51,975 nt of DNA from Collinsella sp. UBA6357. GTDB taxonomy: Bacteria; Actinomycetota; Coriobacteriia; Coriobacteriales; Coriobacteriaceae. Below, one piece after another: positions 7,981 through 17,284 of the stretch. Position numbers and translations under genes: made by a program. The stretch spans positions 47,418-99,392 of the forward strand of contig DJRP01000034.1 in NCBI GenBank assembly GCA_002437815.1, in the 5' to 3' direction. Numbering within the stretch: position 1 is the stretch's first letter; every line of letters begins with the position of its first letter. A model generated the notes under the pieces. That model was not told where the DNA came from. It saw nothing but the letters and a program-made list of their open reading frames with translations, and did not search any database.

Positions 7981-9783
7981 ATGTCGCAACGAAGCACGAG
8001 TCCGCTCAAACGCACGACGGTCCGCCGCACCTTGCGGCGTTTTTGGGATGTCACGCGCATGCGGCCGGGCATCGTTTTTCTCTCGGTGTTCTCCTCCGCT
8101 GGCTATATCTTTTTGCTCACCTTTGCCAACACCTACGTGATGAGTCTTATCGTCGACCGCGTTCAGGCGGGCCCGGTGGCGCCCGATAACGTCGCGCGCG
8201 TCTTTGGGCCCTATGTCATCGCGCTCATTCTGGTGAACCTGGTGGGACAGATTCTTTCCAAGTTGCAGGACTATACCGTCTACAAGCTTGAGATCAACGG
8301 CAATTACCACTTGGCGCGCTTGTGCTTTGACACGTTATCGAACCAGTCCATGACGTTTCACACGAGCCGTTTTGGTGGGTCGCTTGTGAGCCAGACGAGC
8401 CGTTTTATGAGCGGCTATACCGGCCTGGTGGATGTCACGGTCTACTCGCTCATCCCTACGATCACGTCTGTTATCTGCACCATTGTGTCACTCGCACCGG
8501 TCGTGCCGTCGTTTACGGTGATTCTCGTGGTGATCATGGCGGTCTACATCGCCTTTGTGTGGGCGATGTACAAGCGCATCCTGCCGCTCTCAGCCGCGAC
8601 GTCCGCTGCGCAGAACAAGCTCTCGGGCGTGCTTTCGGACGCCGTGACCAACATTCTTGCCGTTAAGACGTGCGGCCGCGAAGACTTCGAGCGCGATCTT
8701 TTCGATGCCGCCGACAAGGCTGCGCGCCATGCCGAGACCGTCTCGATGCACGCCATGATGCAGCGGAACTTCACCACGTCGGGGCTGATCGTGATCACGA
8801 TGGCCGTGGTGTCGGTGTTCGTCGCGGGCGGCAACGCGTGGTTTGGTATCTCGGCCGGCTCGCTCGTCATGATCTTCACCTACACGTACAACCTCACGAT
8901 GCGTCTCAACTACGTGAGTTCCATGATGCAACGTATCAACCGCGCGCTCGGCGATGCGGCCGAGATGACGCGCGTGCTCGACGAGCCACGTCTGGTGGCT
9001 GACGCGCCGGATGCCCCCGAGCTCAAGGTGACCCGCGGCGAGATCGACTTTGAACGTCTGAGCTTTACCTATCGCGATGCCGCGCCGGGCGACACGGTGT
9101 TCGACGACCTCACGCTTCACGTTCCGGCAGGCGAGCGCGTGGGCCTTGTGGGCAAATCGGGCTCCGGAAAGTCGACGCTTACCAAGTTGCTGCTGCGCCT
9201 GGACGATGTTCAGGGCGGTGAGGTGCTGATCGATGGACAGGACGTCTCGCGATGCACGCAGCAGAGTCTGCGTCGTCAGGTTGCCTATGTGCCGCAGGAA
9301 GCTTTGCTGTTCCATCGCTCCATCCGCGAGAACATCTCCTATGGTCGGCCCGATGCCACCGAGGAGCAGATTCGTGAGGCTGCGCGCCTGGCGAACGCGC
9401 TTGAGTTTATCGATCGTCTGCCCCAGGGGCTCGACACGATGGTGGGCGAGCGCGGCGTCAAACTCTCGGGCGGTCAACGCCAACGCGTCGCTATCGCGCG
9501 TGCCATCTTGACCGATGCGCCGATCCTCGTGCTCGACGAGGCGACGTCCGCCCTCGACAGCGAGTCCGAGGCGCTTGTGCAGGGGGCGCTCGAGAACCTT
9601 ATACACGGACGCACCTCGATCGTCGTGGCGCACCGCTTATCGACGGTGGCAGCGCTCGACCGGATCGTGGTGCTCTCGGGCGGCAAGATCGTCGAGGACG
9701 GCACGCATGCGGAGCTCGTGAAGGCCGGTGGGGAGTATGCCGGGCTTTGGGATCGTCAGACGGGCGCCTTTTTGGAGGCTTAG
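7981..9783 (+). CDS. ABC exporter, fused transmembrane and ATPase domains
   Basis: A 600-residue half-transporter of the multidrug/lipid exporter type that probably works as a homodimer. The six-helix transmembrane domain (about 20-330) is followed by the nucleotide-binding domain (about 350-595) with Walker A GLVGKSGSGKST (near 390), Q-loop AYVPQEALLF, signature LSGGQRQRVAIARA (near 495), Walker B ILVLDEATSALD and the H-loop HRLST. The start at 7981 is set by an AAAGGGAG site, and the upstream open reading lacks family similarity. Exporters of this class usually move drugs, lipids or peptides. The substrate is not evident, and no partner half-transporter lies beside it. Confidence 0.93.
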   Translation: MSQRSTSPLKRTTVRRTLRRFWDVTRMRPGIVFLSVFSSAGYIFLLTFANTYVMSLIVDRVQAGPVAPDNVARVFGPYVIALILVNLVGQILSKLQDYTVYKLEINGNYHLARLCFDTLSNQSMTFHTSRFGGSLVSQTSRFMSGYTGLVDVTVYSLIPTITSVICTIVSLAPVVPSFTVILVVIMAVYIAFVWAMYKRILPLSAATSAAQNKLSGVLSDAVTNILAVKTCGREDFERDLFDAADKAARHAETVSMHAMMQRNFTTSGLIVITMAVVSVFVAGGNAWFGISAGSLVMIFTYTYNLTMRLNYVSSMMQRINRALGDAAEMTRVLDEPRLVADAPDAPELKVTRGEIDFERLSFTYRDAAPGDTVFDDLTLHVPAGERVGLVGKSGSGKSTLTKLLLRLDDVQGGEVLIDGQDVSRCTQQSLRRQVAYVPQEALLFHRSIRENISYGRPDATEEQIREAARLANALEFIDRLPQGLDTMVGERGVKLSGGQRQRVAIARAILTDAPILVLDEATSALDSESEALVQGALENLIHGRTSIVVAHRLSTVAALDRIVVLSGGKIVEDGTHAELVKAGGEYAGLWDRQTGAFLEA

Positions 9784-9826
9784 GGGATAGTTCTTGTGCG
9801 CCAACCGAATGTGGGCCGGGTGGTTG

Positions 9827-10033
9827 TAGTCACAAATTGAAGTTTGTGAGTTCTGCTACAGATTTGATAACAGCTATATTGACGCTCAAAGTAATGAAAA
9901 TCTCTGGTTTGGGCAAAACAACCGCCTTGTCTGCATCCAATTTGGCGTAAAAACGCTGTCGTAAGGGACGTAGGGGCTGTTTTTGCCTGCTACCAAAATG
10001 ATGCCATAACTCACGAATCCACTTTTGTGACTA
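9827..10033. repeat. Inverted-repeat element, copy A (28-bp ends)
   Basis: A 207-bp non-coding element. Its left end (9827-9854, TAGTCACAAA...GTGAGTT) is an imperfect inverted copy of its right end (10006-10033, read on the minus strand as TAGTCACAAA...CGTGAGTTAT). The right end and the 25-30 bases inside it resemble the ends of the element at 49421-49649: shared CGTGAGTTATG, then a TTTT block, then CAGG..AAA. It occupies most of the 399-bp gap between the ABC exporter and endonuclease III. No coding potential is visible. It could be a MITE-like element or a structured RNA. Confidence 0.65.
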
Positions 10034-10182
10034 GACGCGTCCGACACCGACTGAAGGCCGGTGCCTTCCGGATCGACTGAGGCCGACGGGAGACTTCGTT
10101 CTGATGCGTTTTGGTCGATTCTTCCTGTGTGGCACAATGGAAATTGATTCGATTGTCCTATTTTTGAGGTCGGTGAGGACTC

Positions 10183-10848
10183 ATGCCGCGCGAAACCAAT
10201 GCCGCCAAACGCGAACGCGCCATAGAGGTGTGCGAGCGGCTTGACCGACGCTACGGACCGGTTGAGTGCTTTTTGGACCACGCCAACCCCTTTAGGCTGC
10301 TGGTCTCTGTCCTGCTCTCCGCCCAGACCACGGATGCGCAGGTCAACAAGGTGACGCCGGAGCTCTTTCGCCGCTGGCCGAGTCCGGAGGCCCTTGCGAG
10401 CGCGAGTGTGGCGGACGTGGCGGAAACGATTAAATCCCTCGGCTTCTACAAGAGCAAGGCCAAGCACGCCGTCGAGGCGGCGCAGATGATCGTCGCCGAC
10501 TATGGTGGCGAGGTGCCGGCAAGCATGGACGAGCTCGTCAAGCTGCCCGGTGTCGGGCGCAAGACGGCCAACATCGTGCTCAACGTGGGATACGGCATCG
10601 TCGAGGGCATCGCGGTGGACACGCACGTCAACCGCATCGCGCACCGGCTCATGCTGAGCCCCAAGACCCATGCCAAGGAGCCGCTCAAGACCGAGCAGGA
10701 CCTGCTCAAGATTCTGCCGCACGAGTATTGGGAATCGGTCAACCACCAATGGATCAGCTTTGGGCGCGAGATCTGCGACGCGCGTGCGCCCAAGTGCGGG
10801 GAGTGCCCGCTGGCCGATCTGTGCCCCAGCGTTCGCATGACGGGATAA
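10183..10848 (+). CDS. nth: Endonuclease III
   Basis: A 221-residue base-excision-repair enzyme that removes oxidised pyrimidines and nicks abasic sites. The HhH motif LPGVGRKTAN carries the catalytic Lys, and AVDTHVNR carries the catalytic Asp. The C-terminal [4Fe-4S] loop has the canonical C-x6-C-x2-C-x5-C pattern (CDARAPKCGECPLADLC). Length is standard. The ribosome site is within GGTGAGGA. mfd follows 90 bp downstream. It keeps the Fe-S loop and Asp that the MutY-like protein at 4004 lacks. Confidence 0.97.
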   Translation: MPRETNAAKRERAIEVCERLDRRYGPVECFLDHANPFRLLVSVLLSAQTTDAQVNKVTPELFRRWPSPEALASASVADVAETIKSLGFYKSKAKHAVEAAQMIVADYGGEVPASMDELVKLPGVGRKTANIVLNVGYGIVEGIAVDTHVNRIAHRLMLSPKTHAKEPLKTEQDLLKILPHEYWESVNHQWISFGREICDARAPKCGECPLADLCPSVRMTG

Positions 10849-10938
10849 GGGCGGGGTCCGTTATCCGTCGGCGGGGGAGTGCGTGCGTTCGATCATGCGG
10901 TACCATCTTGACTGATTGATTGTTCACGGAGGATCTTC

Positions 10939-13900
10939 ATGCTCATTCACCGTATAGCCGCACAGCTCTATACCGCCGAGGCGCTGCAGACCGTCGAGGC
11001 CGCCCTCGATGCCGGCGAGGACGTGACGCTCGCCGTCTCGCAGTCGGGCCGCACGCTCATGGCGGCGGCACAGTTTGCCCGTCGCCCGCGTCCCACGGTC
11101 TATATCGTGAGCGGTGAGGACGCTGCCGATCGCGCGGCCCGTGGCCTGGCCGCCTATGTGGGGCTCGAGCATGTGTGCCGCTTTCCCGAGCGCACGGATT
11201 ATCCCTGGCGCGACAAGGCGCCTGACGATTCCGTGGTCGCTCGGCGTTGCGAGGCCTTGGGCCGTATCGTGCGCGGTGACAACTGCATCATGGTCGCAAG
11301 CGCTCGATCCCTGCTTCGCTGCGTGCCGCCGGTCGAAAGCGCCTATTGGGCCTCGACCACCTTTGCCGTGGGCGAGGAGATTCCTTTCGACGAGGTTCCG
11401 CAGCGTCTGGTGGGGATGGGCTACACCGCCGCCGGCGCCGCCGACGTGCCGGGGCTCTTCCGCGTTCAGGGCGACACCGTCGAGGTGTTTCCCGCGCAGG
11501 AGAAGGCACCGGTACGTATCGAGTTCTTTGGCGACGAGATCGACCGCATCCGTCGCATGGTGACCTCGACCGGCCAGACCATCGGCGACGAGGACGCCAT
11601 CGAAATCTTTCCCTGTCGCGAGCTCGCCCTTACCGACGACGCCGTCCACAACATGCACGTGGCGCTCTATCGTGCCAGCCAGGATGACACGCAGCTCGCG
11701 GCGCTGCTCGAGATGGTCGATGCGCGTATCGTCACCCCCGAGCTCGATCGCTATCTGCCCATCATGTATAGGCAGACGGTAAGTCCGCTCGCACATGTGG
11801 CAGGGCACGCTCTGGTGGTGCTTTCCGAGCCGCGCTCGCTTTTCGACGATTGCCTGCGCGCCTACGAGGATATCGAGACCCGTGCCGGCGAGGCCGGGAT
11901 CGCGCGTCTGGACGGGCTGTACGTGCGCGCCCAGCAGCTCGACTTCGGTAGCCAGCAACGCTTGAACTACGTGAGCCTCATCCGCGCCGGCGGCGCCGTG
12001 ACGGCCGAGCTCAAGATCGAGCAGCCTGCCATCGCCGGCTCCGACAACCGCTTCATGACGCGTATCAAGGAGGTCGTGGGCAAGCGCTACGCCTGTGTCT
12101 TCGCCATTCCCGATCGCGGTGCGCGCGAATCGATGGAGCTCACCTTTGGTGACGAGGGCATCACGTTCGAGGAGTCGCTCACCGCGGCTCCCGAGAATGC
12201 GGGGCATATCGGCGATACCGTGCGCGTGGCTGCGGCCGACAGCGCCGACCGCGCTGCCCGCCAAGGGGCCCGCGCCGCGATCCGCGACCGCAAGACCGAT
12301 GCGCTCAACACCCGAAGCCTCGAGGCCGGTGCCGAGCAGGCCAGGGCGGGGCAGGCCGTGCCCACGATCTCGCGCGGGCGCGTGACCTTCGTCGACGCCG
12401 CGCTGCCGCAGGGTGTGGTGGTGCCCGATGCCAACATCGCCATCTTCTCCATCGCCGACCTTAACGCGCGCATGGATGCCAACCGCGCCCGCAGCCGCCG
12501 CAAGGTCGACATCACGCAGGTTACCTTTCCGTTCAAACCGGGCGACTACGTGGTGCATGCCACGCACGGCATAGCCCTGTTCGCCGAGATCGCGCGCCAA
12601 GAGGTGGGTGGTCGCGAGCGCGACTACTTTTTGCTTGAATACGCCGACGGCGACAAGCTCTACGTGCCGCTCGAGCAGGTTGACCGCATCACGCGCTACG
12701 TGGGACCCGACGGCGACAAGCCGCGCCTCACGCGTCTCAACACCGCCGACTGGACACGGGCTACCAACAAGGCGCGCAAAAGTGCCAAGAAACTCGCCTT
12801 CGACCTGGTCGACCTCTACACACGCCGCTCCTCGATCACCGGCATCGCGTGCCCGCCCGACACGCCCGAGCAGATCGAGATGGAGCAGAGCTTTCCTTAC
12901 GACGAGACGCGCGACCAGCTCGAGGCCATCGCCGACATCAAGGCCGACATGGAGGCGCCCAAGCCCATGGACCGCCTGCTGTGCGGCGACGTGGGCTTTG
13001 GCAAGACGGAGGTCGCTCTGCGCGCGGCGTTCAAGTGCGTTGACTCCGGCCGCCAAGTCATGGTGCTCTGCCCCACGACCATTTTGGCCCAGCAGCATTA
13101 CGAGACGTTTTTCGAGCGCTTTGCCCCCTTTGGCCTCGAGGTCGAGGTGCTCAGCCGCTTTCGCACGCCCGCTCAGCAAAAACGCGCGCTCAAGGCGTTT
13201 GCCGAGGGCAAGGTCGACGTGCTGATCGGCACGCATCGCCTGCTTTCGGCCGATGTCAATCCGCGCGATCTGGGTCTGGTCATCATCGACGAGGAACAGC
13301 GCTTTGGCGTGCAGCACAAGGAGCAGCTCAAGAACCTGCGCGAACAGATCGACGTGCTCACGCTCTCGGCAACGCCCATCCCGCGCACGATGCAGATGGC
13401 CATGAGCGGGGTGCGCGACATGAGCCTGATCACCACGCCGCCCACCGGTCGCCGCCCCGTGATCGTGCACGTGGGTGAGTACGACCCCGACGTGGTGAGC
13501 GCCGCGATCCGCCTTGAGGTGGGCCGCGGCGGGCAGGTCTACTACGTTTCGAACCGCGTCAAGACCATCGATGATGCCGTGGCGCGCGTGCACGAGGCCG
13601 CGCCCGAGGCGCGTGTGGGCGTGGCGCACGGCAAGATGAGCCCGCGCGAGGTCGAGGATGTGATGATCGAGTTCGCCACCAAGAAGATCGACGTGCTCAT
13701 CGCCACTACCATCGTGGAGAGCGGTATCGACAACGCGCATGCGAACACGCTTATCATCGAGGACTCCCAGCGCTTGGGGCTGGCGCAGCTCTATCAGCTC
13801 AAGGGTCGCGTGGGCCGCTCTGCCACGCAGGCTTACGCGTACTTCATGTTCCCCGGCGAGATCCCGCTCACCGAGGAGGCCACGGCGCGTCTGACGGCGC

Positions 13901-14574
13901 TCAGCGAGTTCCAGGATCTGGGTAGCGGCATGCGCATCGCCATGCGCGACCTCGAGATCCGTGGTGCCGGATCGCTCATGGGCGCCGAGCAGCACGGCAA
14001 CCTGTCGAGTGTGGGCTTCGACCTGTTCACGCAGATGTTGGGGCAGGCCGTGGCCGAGGCTCGCGGCGATGATGACGCTTCCGTCGAGGCGACAAGCGTC
14101 GGCATCAACCTGCCGGCCGACTACTTTCTGGACGAGGAGTACCTGCCGCGTGTGGACGAGCGCGTGCTCGTGTACCGTAAGCTTGCGGCTGCCGAGGACC
14201 TGGAGAGTGTGGATGCCGTGCAAGAGGAGACCGAGGCTGCCCATGGTGAGCTGCCGCTCGCGGGCCTCAATCTGTTCGACCGCGCGCGCATCCGCATCCG
14301 TGGCGAGCGTTTGGGGCTCGAGAGCGTCACCCTGAGCGGCGGACGTATCACCTTCTTGGGTATCGACGTGCCCAAGAAGGTCGCCTTTGATTTCAAGAGC
14401 CGCTACGGCGCGGTCAACTTTCCCAAGAGCCGCAAGCTCTCGGTACCCTACAAGGCGGGCGCCGGCGCGGGGAGTGGCCTGGGACGCGGACTCGACGCCA
14501 ATGACGGCACCGGCCCCGTGGCGGCGGCGCTCATGCTGCTCCAGCAGCTGGGCGCCAGCGGAGATGACGACTGA
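10939..14574 (+). CDS. mfd: Transcription-repair coupling factor Mfd
   Basis: A 1211-residue DNA translocase that removes RNA polymerase stalled at lesions and recruits UvrA. It has an N-terminal UvrB-like region, an RNA-polymerase-interaction domain (CarD-like Tudor, near residue 530, FKPGDYVVHATHGIA), and a RecG-like SF2 motor with Walker A GDVGFGKTEVAL (near 685), VIIDEEQRFGV (near 780), LSATPIPRTMQMA, and the TRCF C-terminal domain. The tail ends in Asp residues. The GGAGG site lies 8 bp before the ATG. The TGA stop at 14572-14574 is the first three bases of a TGATCCC repeat element, so the repeat seems to have supplied the stop. Confidence 0.97.
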   Translation: MLIHRIAAQLYTAEALQTVEAALDAGEDVTLAVSQSGRTLMAAAQFARRPRPTVYIVSGEDAADRAARGLAAYVGLEHVCRFPERTDYPWRDKAPDDSVVARRCEALGRIVRGDNCIMVASARSLLRCVPPVESAYWASTTFAVGEEIPFDEVPQRLVGMGYTAAGAADVPGLFRVQGDTVEVFPAQEKAPVRIEFFGDEIDRIRRMVTSTGQTIGDEDAIEIFPCRELALTDDAVHNMHVALYRASQDDTQLAALLEMVDARIVTPELDRYLPIMYRQTVSPLAHVAGHALVVLSEPRSLFDDCLRAYEDIETRAGEAGIARLDGLYVRAQQLDFGSQQRLNYVSLIRAGGAVTAELKIEQPAIAGSDNRFMTRIKEVVGKRYACVFAIPDRGARESMELTFGDEGITFEESLTAAPENAGHIGDTVRVAAADSADRAARQGARAAIRDRKTDALNTRSLEAGAEQARAGQAVPTISRGRVTFVDAALPQGVVVPDANIAIFSIADLNARMDANRARSRRKVDITQVTFPFKPGDYVVHATHGIALFAEIARQEVGGRERDYFLLEYADGDKLYVPLEQVDRITRYVGPDGDKPRLTRLNTADWTRATNKARKSAKKLAFDLVDLYTRRSSITGIACPPDTPEQIEMEQSFPYDETRDQLEAIADIKADMEAPKPMDRLLCGDVGFGKTEVALRAAFKCVDSGRQVMVLCPTTILAQQHYETFFERFAPFGLEVEVLSRFRTPAQQKRALKAFAEGKVDVLIGTHRLLSADVNPRDLGLVIIDEEQRFGVQHKEQLKNLREQIDVLTLSATPIPRTMQMAMSGVRDMSLITTPPTGRRPVIVHVGEYDPDVVSAAIRLEVGRGGQVYYVSNRVKTIDDAVARVHEAAPEARVGVAHGKMSPREVEDVMIEFATKKIDVLIATTIVESGIDNAHANTLIIEDSQRLGLAQLYQLKGRVGRSATQAYAYFMFPGEIPLTEEATARLTALSEFQDLGSGMRIAMRDLEIRGAGSLMGAEQHGNLSSVGFDLFTQMLGQAVAEARGDDDASVEATSVGINLPADYFLDEEYLPRVDERVLVYRKLAAAEDLESVDAVQEETEAAHGELPLAGLNLFDRARIRIRGERLGLESVTLSGGRITFLGIDVPKKVAFDFKSRYGAVNFPKSRKLSVPYKAGAGAGSGLGRGLDANDGTGPVAAALMLLQQLGASGDDD

Positions 14575-14635
14575 TCCCTGAGTGCCAGGGGAAAACGGAC
14601 CAGGTGATCCCTTGGTGCCAGGGGGAAACGGACCA
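14572..14635 (+). repeat. GTGCCAGGGG-family repeat, two tandem units
   Basis: Two head-to-tail units of about 32 bp (14572-14603 and 14605-14635). Each starts TGATCCC, contains GTGCCAGGGG and ends CGGACCA. They belong to the family also found near 24477, 28068, 30954 and 33721, but here the inner arms (AAA/CTTT) are replaced, so each unit no longer folds into the usual hairpin. The first TGA is the mfd stop codon. Confidence 0.75.
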
Positions 14636-14658
14636 TTTTGCTTGATAGGGAGGAAGCC

Positions 14659-15522
14659 GTGCTCGGTTACATCAATAAACGCGACGCCGTCGTGCTGGTC
14701 GCGGTGCTCGCTGCGTGCCTGTGCATGGGGTCGGTCTTTGACTATCAGATCTCGCGTGCGCTCTATGACCCGATGAGTCTCTATGGCCGTGTGGTCGAGG
14801 ATATGGGTCAGCTGCCCTTTGAGGTCACGGCGAGTATCGCCGGTGTGATGCTGGTACGCGCTGCCGATCGCAGACGGGCCGGCGGAGTGGCCTTGATCTT
14901 CTTGGGCGTCATCATCAACTTGGCACTTGTGTCCTACGAGGTACACGACGCTTTGGCGGTTGATGGCAAACTGGTCGCGGTGCTCACAGGCGCGACGCTT
15001 GCCGTCGCCGTGCTTGCCAACGTGGTCGCCTGGCGTCTCACGCGCGATGCTGCGCCTGCGGAGCTCAAACGTTGGGCCCTCATGGTGCTTGTGGTGTGGC
15101 TTGCGCAGGCCGTGATCCTCAACCTGGTGGTCAAACCGCTCTGGTCGCGTCCGCGCATGCGCGTGATCGCGGTGACGCCGGGACTGGAGTTTCAGCCTTG
15201 GTGGGTGATCGGACATACCAAGAAGGCCGCCTTTATCGCCGCCGGCGTGATCAAGGACGGTTTCAAATCCTTTGCGAGCGGCCACACCGCACACGCCGCG
15301 ATCGGCCTTATGCTGGCGGCGCTGCCGGCCCGTGCGCTGAGCGAGTGCCCGCAGCGCCGCCGCATGGTGTTCTGGGCTGCCGTCGCCGTGACCGCGCTGG
15401 TTGCGTTGGGGCGTATCGTCGCCGGCGCGCATTTTCTTACCGATGTCACCTGCGGCTTCGCACTTACCTTTGCCTTCGAGTGCCTGGCGGCACGCATCGC
15501 CTATCCACACGGCGTACAATAG
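14659..15522 (+). CDS. PAP2-superfamily membrane phosphatase
   Basis: A 287-residue integral membrane protein with about six to seven helices and a PAP2 (type 2 phosphatidic acid phosphatase) active site. The motifs are KPLWSRPRM, then FASGHTAHA with the catalytic His, then GRIVAGAHFLTDV with the second His and Asp. It probably dephosphorylates a lipid phosphate such as phosphatidic acid or undecaprenyl pyrophosphate. The start is taken as GTG at 14659 because AGGGAGG (14647-14653) lies 5 bp upstream. A TTG at 14638 is in frame but falls next to the repeat element. The threonine aldolase gene follows after 38 bp. Confidence 0.85.
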   Translation: MLGYINKRDAVVLVAVLAACLCMGSVFDYQISRALYDPMSLYGRVVEDMGQLPFEVTASIAGVMLVRAADRRRAGGVALIFLGVIINLALVSYEVHDALAVDGKLVAVLTGATLAVAVLANVVAWRLTRDAAPAELKRWALMVLVVWLAQAVILNLVVKPLWSRPRMRVIAVTPGLEFQPWWVIGHTKKAAFIAAGVIKDGFKSFASGHTAHAAIGLMLAALPARALSECPQRRRMVFWAAVAVTALVALGRIVAGAHFLTDVTCGFALTFAFECLAARIAYPHGVQ

Positions 15523-15560
15523 GCCCGCTCAAGACAAATAACGGCGAGAGGAGAGCCCCG

Positions 15561-16586
15561 GTGCTCGCTTTCAACAATGATTACAGCCACGGTGCGCACC
15601 CGGCGGTGCTCCAGGCGATTGTCGACACCAACATGGAGCCGCTGCCCGGTTACGGCACCGACGTGCATACCGAGCACGCCAAGCAGCTCATCCGCGAGGC
15701 GTGCGGCACGCCCGAGGCCGACGTCTTTTTGTTGGTGGGCGGCACGCAGACCAACGCGACCGTGATCGACATGTTGCTTGCGCCCTACGAGGGCGTCGTC
15801 GCGGCTCAGACCGGACATGTTGCCTGTCATGAGGCCGGAGCGATCGAGTTTGGCGGGCACAAGGTGCTCACCGTTCCCGGCTACGAGGGCAAGATGCGCG
15901 CCGGGGATCTGGGGCAGCTCATCGACACGTTTTATGCGGACGAGAACCACGAACACATGGTGTTTCCGGGTGCGGTCTACGTGAGCATGTCGACCGAGTA
16001 CGGCACGCTCTACACCAAGGCCGAGCTTGCGGCGATCCACGAGGTTGCCCGCAGGCACAAGATTCCGCTCTTTGTGGACGGCGCGCGCCTGGGCTATGCC
16101 CTCGCGGCCGACGAGTGCGACATCACCCTACCCGAGCTCGCCCAGCTCTGCGATGTTTTCTACATCGGTGGCACCAAGGTGGGCGCTCTTTGCGGTGAGG
16201 CCGTGGTGTTCCCGGCCGGCAACGCCCCCGCGCACCCCATCCCGCGCATCAAGCAGCACGGCGCGTTGCTCGCCAAGGGCCGTCTTACCGGCGTGCAGTT
16301 CGAGGCGCTCATGACTGACGACCTCTACTTTAAGATCGGCCGCAACGCGATCGACACGGCGCATGCCCTGCGCCGTGTGCTTCACCAGAAGGGCTACGAG
16401 TTCTATCTCGAGACGCCCACCAACCAGCAGTTTGTGATCCTCGCCAACGACGATCTCGCCCGCATCCGCGAGCATGCGTCGATCGAGTACTGGGAGCGTC
16501 GCGACGAGACGCATACCGTGGTGCGGTTTTGCACCAGTTGGGCCACCACGATGGAGGACATCGAGGCTTTGGCCGAAGTGCTGTAG
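15561..16586 (+). CDS. Low-specificity L-threonine aldolase family (beta-eliminating lyase)
   Basis: A 341-residue fold-type I PLP enzyme. The start FNNDYSHGAHP is the family N-terminal block. VGGTQTN lines the cofactor site, VDGARLGYALA holds the Asp that pairs with the pyridine nitrogen, and the Schiff-base Lys is Lys206 in YIGGTKVGAL. Members cleave L-threonine or L-allo-threonine to glycine and acetaldehyde. The start is GTG at 15561 with GAGAGGAG upstream; the longer frame back to 15072 is a shadow of the PAP2 gene. A GNAT acetyltransferase follows after 12 bp, suggesting one operon. Confidence 0.9.
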   Translation: MLAFNNDYSHGAHPAVLQAIVDTNMEPLPGYGTDVHTEHAKQLIREACGTPEADVFLLVGGTQTNATVIDMLLAPYEGVVAAQTGHVACHEAGAIEFGGHKVLTVPGYEGKMRAGDLGQLIDTFYADENHEHMVFPGAVYVSMSTEYGTLYTKAELAAIHEVARRHKIPLFVDGARLGYALAADECDITLPELAQLCDVFYIGGTKVGALCGEAVVFPAGNAPAHPIPRIKQHGALLAKGRLTGVQFEALMTDDLYFKIGRNAIDTAHALRRVLHQKGYEFYLETPTNQQFVILANDDLARIREHASIEYWERRDETHTVVRFCTSWATTMEDIEALAEVL

Positions 16587-16598
16587 GAAGGGACGGTT

Positions 16599-17207
16599 AT
16601 GGCGGACATTATGCTGCGTATGGCCACGGTCGCCGACGCGCCGGCACTGGTCGAGATCTACCGACCCTATGTGCTCGATACGGCCATTACCTGCGAGTAC
16701 GACGTGCCGGGCGTCGATGAGTTTGCGCGCCGCATCGCCCGCACGCTCGAGCGCTATCCGTATCTGGTGGTTGAGCTCGACGGTGTTCCCGTGGGCTATG
16801 CCTACGTGGGGCCGCTCAACAGCCGCGAGGCCTATGACTGGTCGGTCGAGACGTCGATCTACCTGGCACCCGAGGCGCGTCACCATGGTATCGGCGGGCG
16901 TCTGCACGAAGCGCTTCGCCGCTGTGTGACCGCCATGGGCATGACCAACATGTGTGCGCTTATCGCCGTGCCGCACGATGCGGATGACGAGTATCTCACC
17001 CATAACAGCCAGGATTTTCATGCCCATATGGGCTACCGCCTGGTGGGCACCTTCGACCGATGTGCGCAGAAATTCGGCCGCTGGTACGACATGTGCTGGA
17101 TGGAGCTCCAGCTGTGTGATGGCCGCGAGCCCGGCATGCCCAAACCGACGTGGTTTCCGGCTCTGCTCGCCCAAGGTTTTGAGCTGCCCCTGCAATTGGG
17201 GACGTAG
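16599..17207 (+). CDS. GNAT N-acetyltransferase (phosphinothricin-acetyltransferase-like)
   Basis: A 202-residue GNAT protein. The N-terminal MLRMATVADAPALVEIYRPYV and EYDVPGVDEF resemble the PAT/Pat-type acetyltransferases, and the acetyl-CoA loop is EARHHGIGGRLHEAL. HMGYRLVGTFDRCAQKFGRW matches the conserved late block of that group, which acetylates amino acids or glufosinate-like compounds. The last codons and the TAG at 17205 fall inside the left arm of a 32-bp palindrome, so the C-terminal LQLGT may be encoded by the repeat. It is probably cotranscribed with the aldolase. Confidence 0.88.
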   Translation: MADIMLRMATVADAPALVEIYRPYVLDTAITCEYDVPGVDEFARRIARTLERYPYLVVELDGVPVGYAYVGPLNSREAYDWSVETSIYLAPEARHHGIGGRLHEALRRCVTAMGMTNMCALIAVPHDADDEYLTHNSQDFHAHMGYRLVGTFDRCAQKFGRWYDMCWMELQLCDGREPGMPKPTWFPALLAQGFELPLQLGT

Positions 17208-17284
17208 CAAAACGGCAGGTTATGCGCCAACATCGGAATATGCCGCGGTACGACCTGCCGTTTTGCTACGTCCCCAATTGCAGG
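17189..17284. terminator. 32-bp perfect palindrome, bidirectional terminator between convergent genes
   Basis: The arms 17189-17220 and 17253-17284 are exact reverse complements (CCTGCAATTGGGGACG... on the left) with a 32-bp spacer. The element joins the 3' ends of the convergent acetyltransferase and GntR genes, and its left arm overlaps the acetyltransferase stop. No long T-run is present, so a termination role is inferred from position and stem strength. Confidence 0.7.

Noticed and set aside
10924..15519. A 1531-residue open frame on the minus strand opposite mfd and the PAP2 gene
   Set aside because: It is the complement of strong, recognisable genes; its His/Arg/Gly-rich product has no family features. 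High-GC coding often leaves such open shadows.
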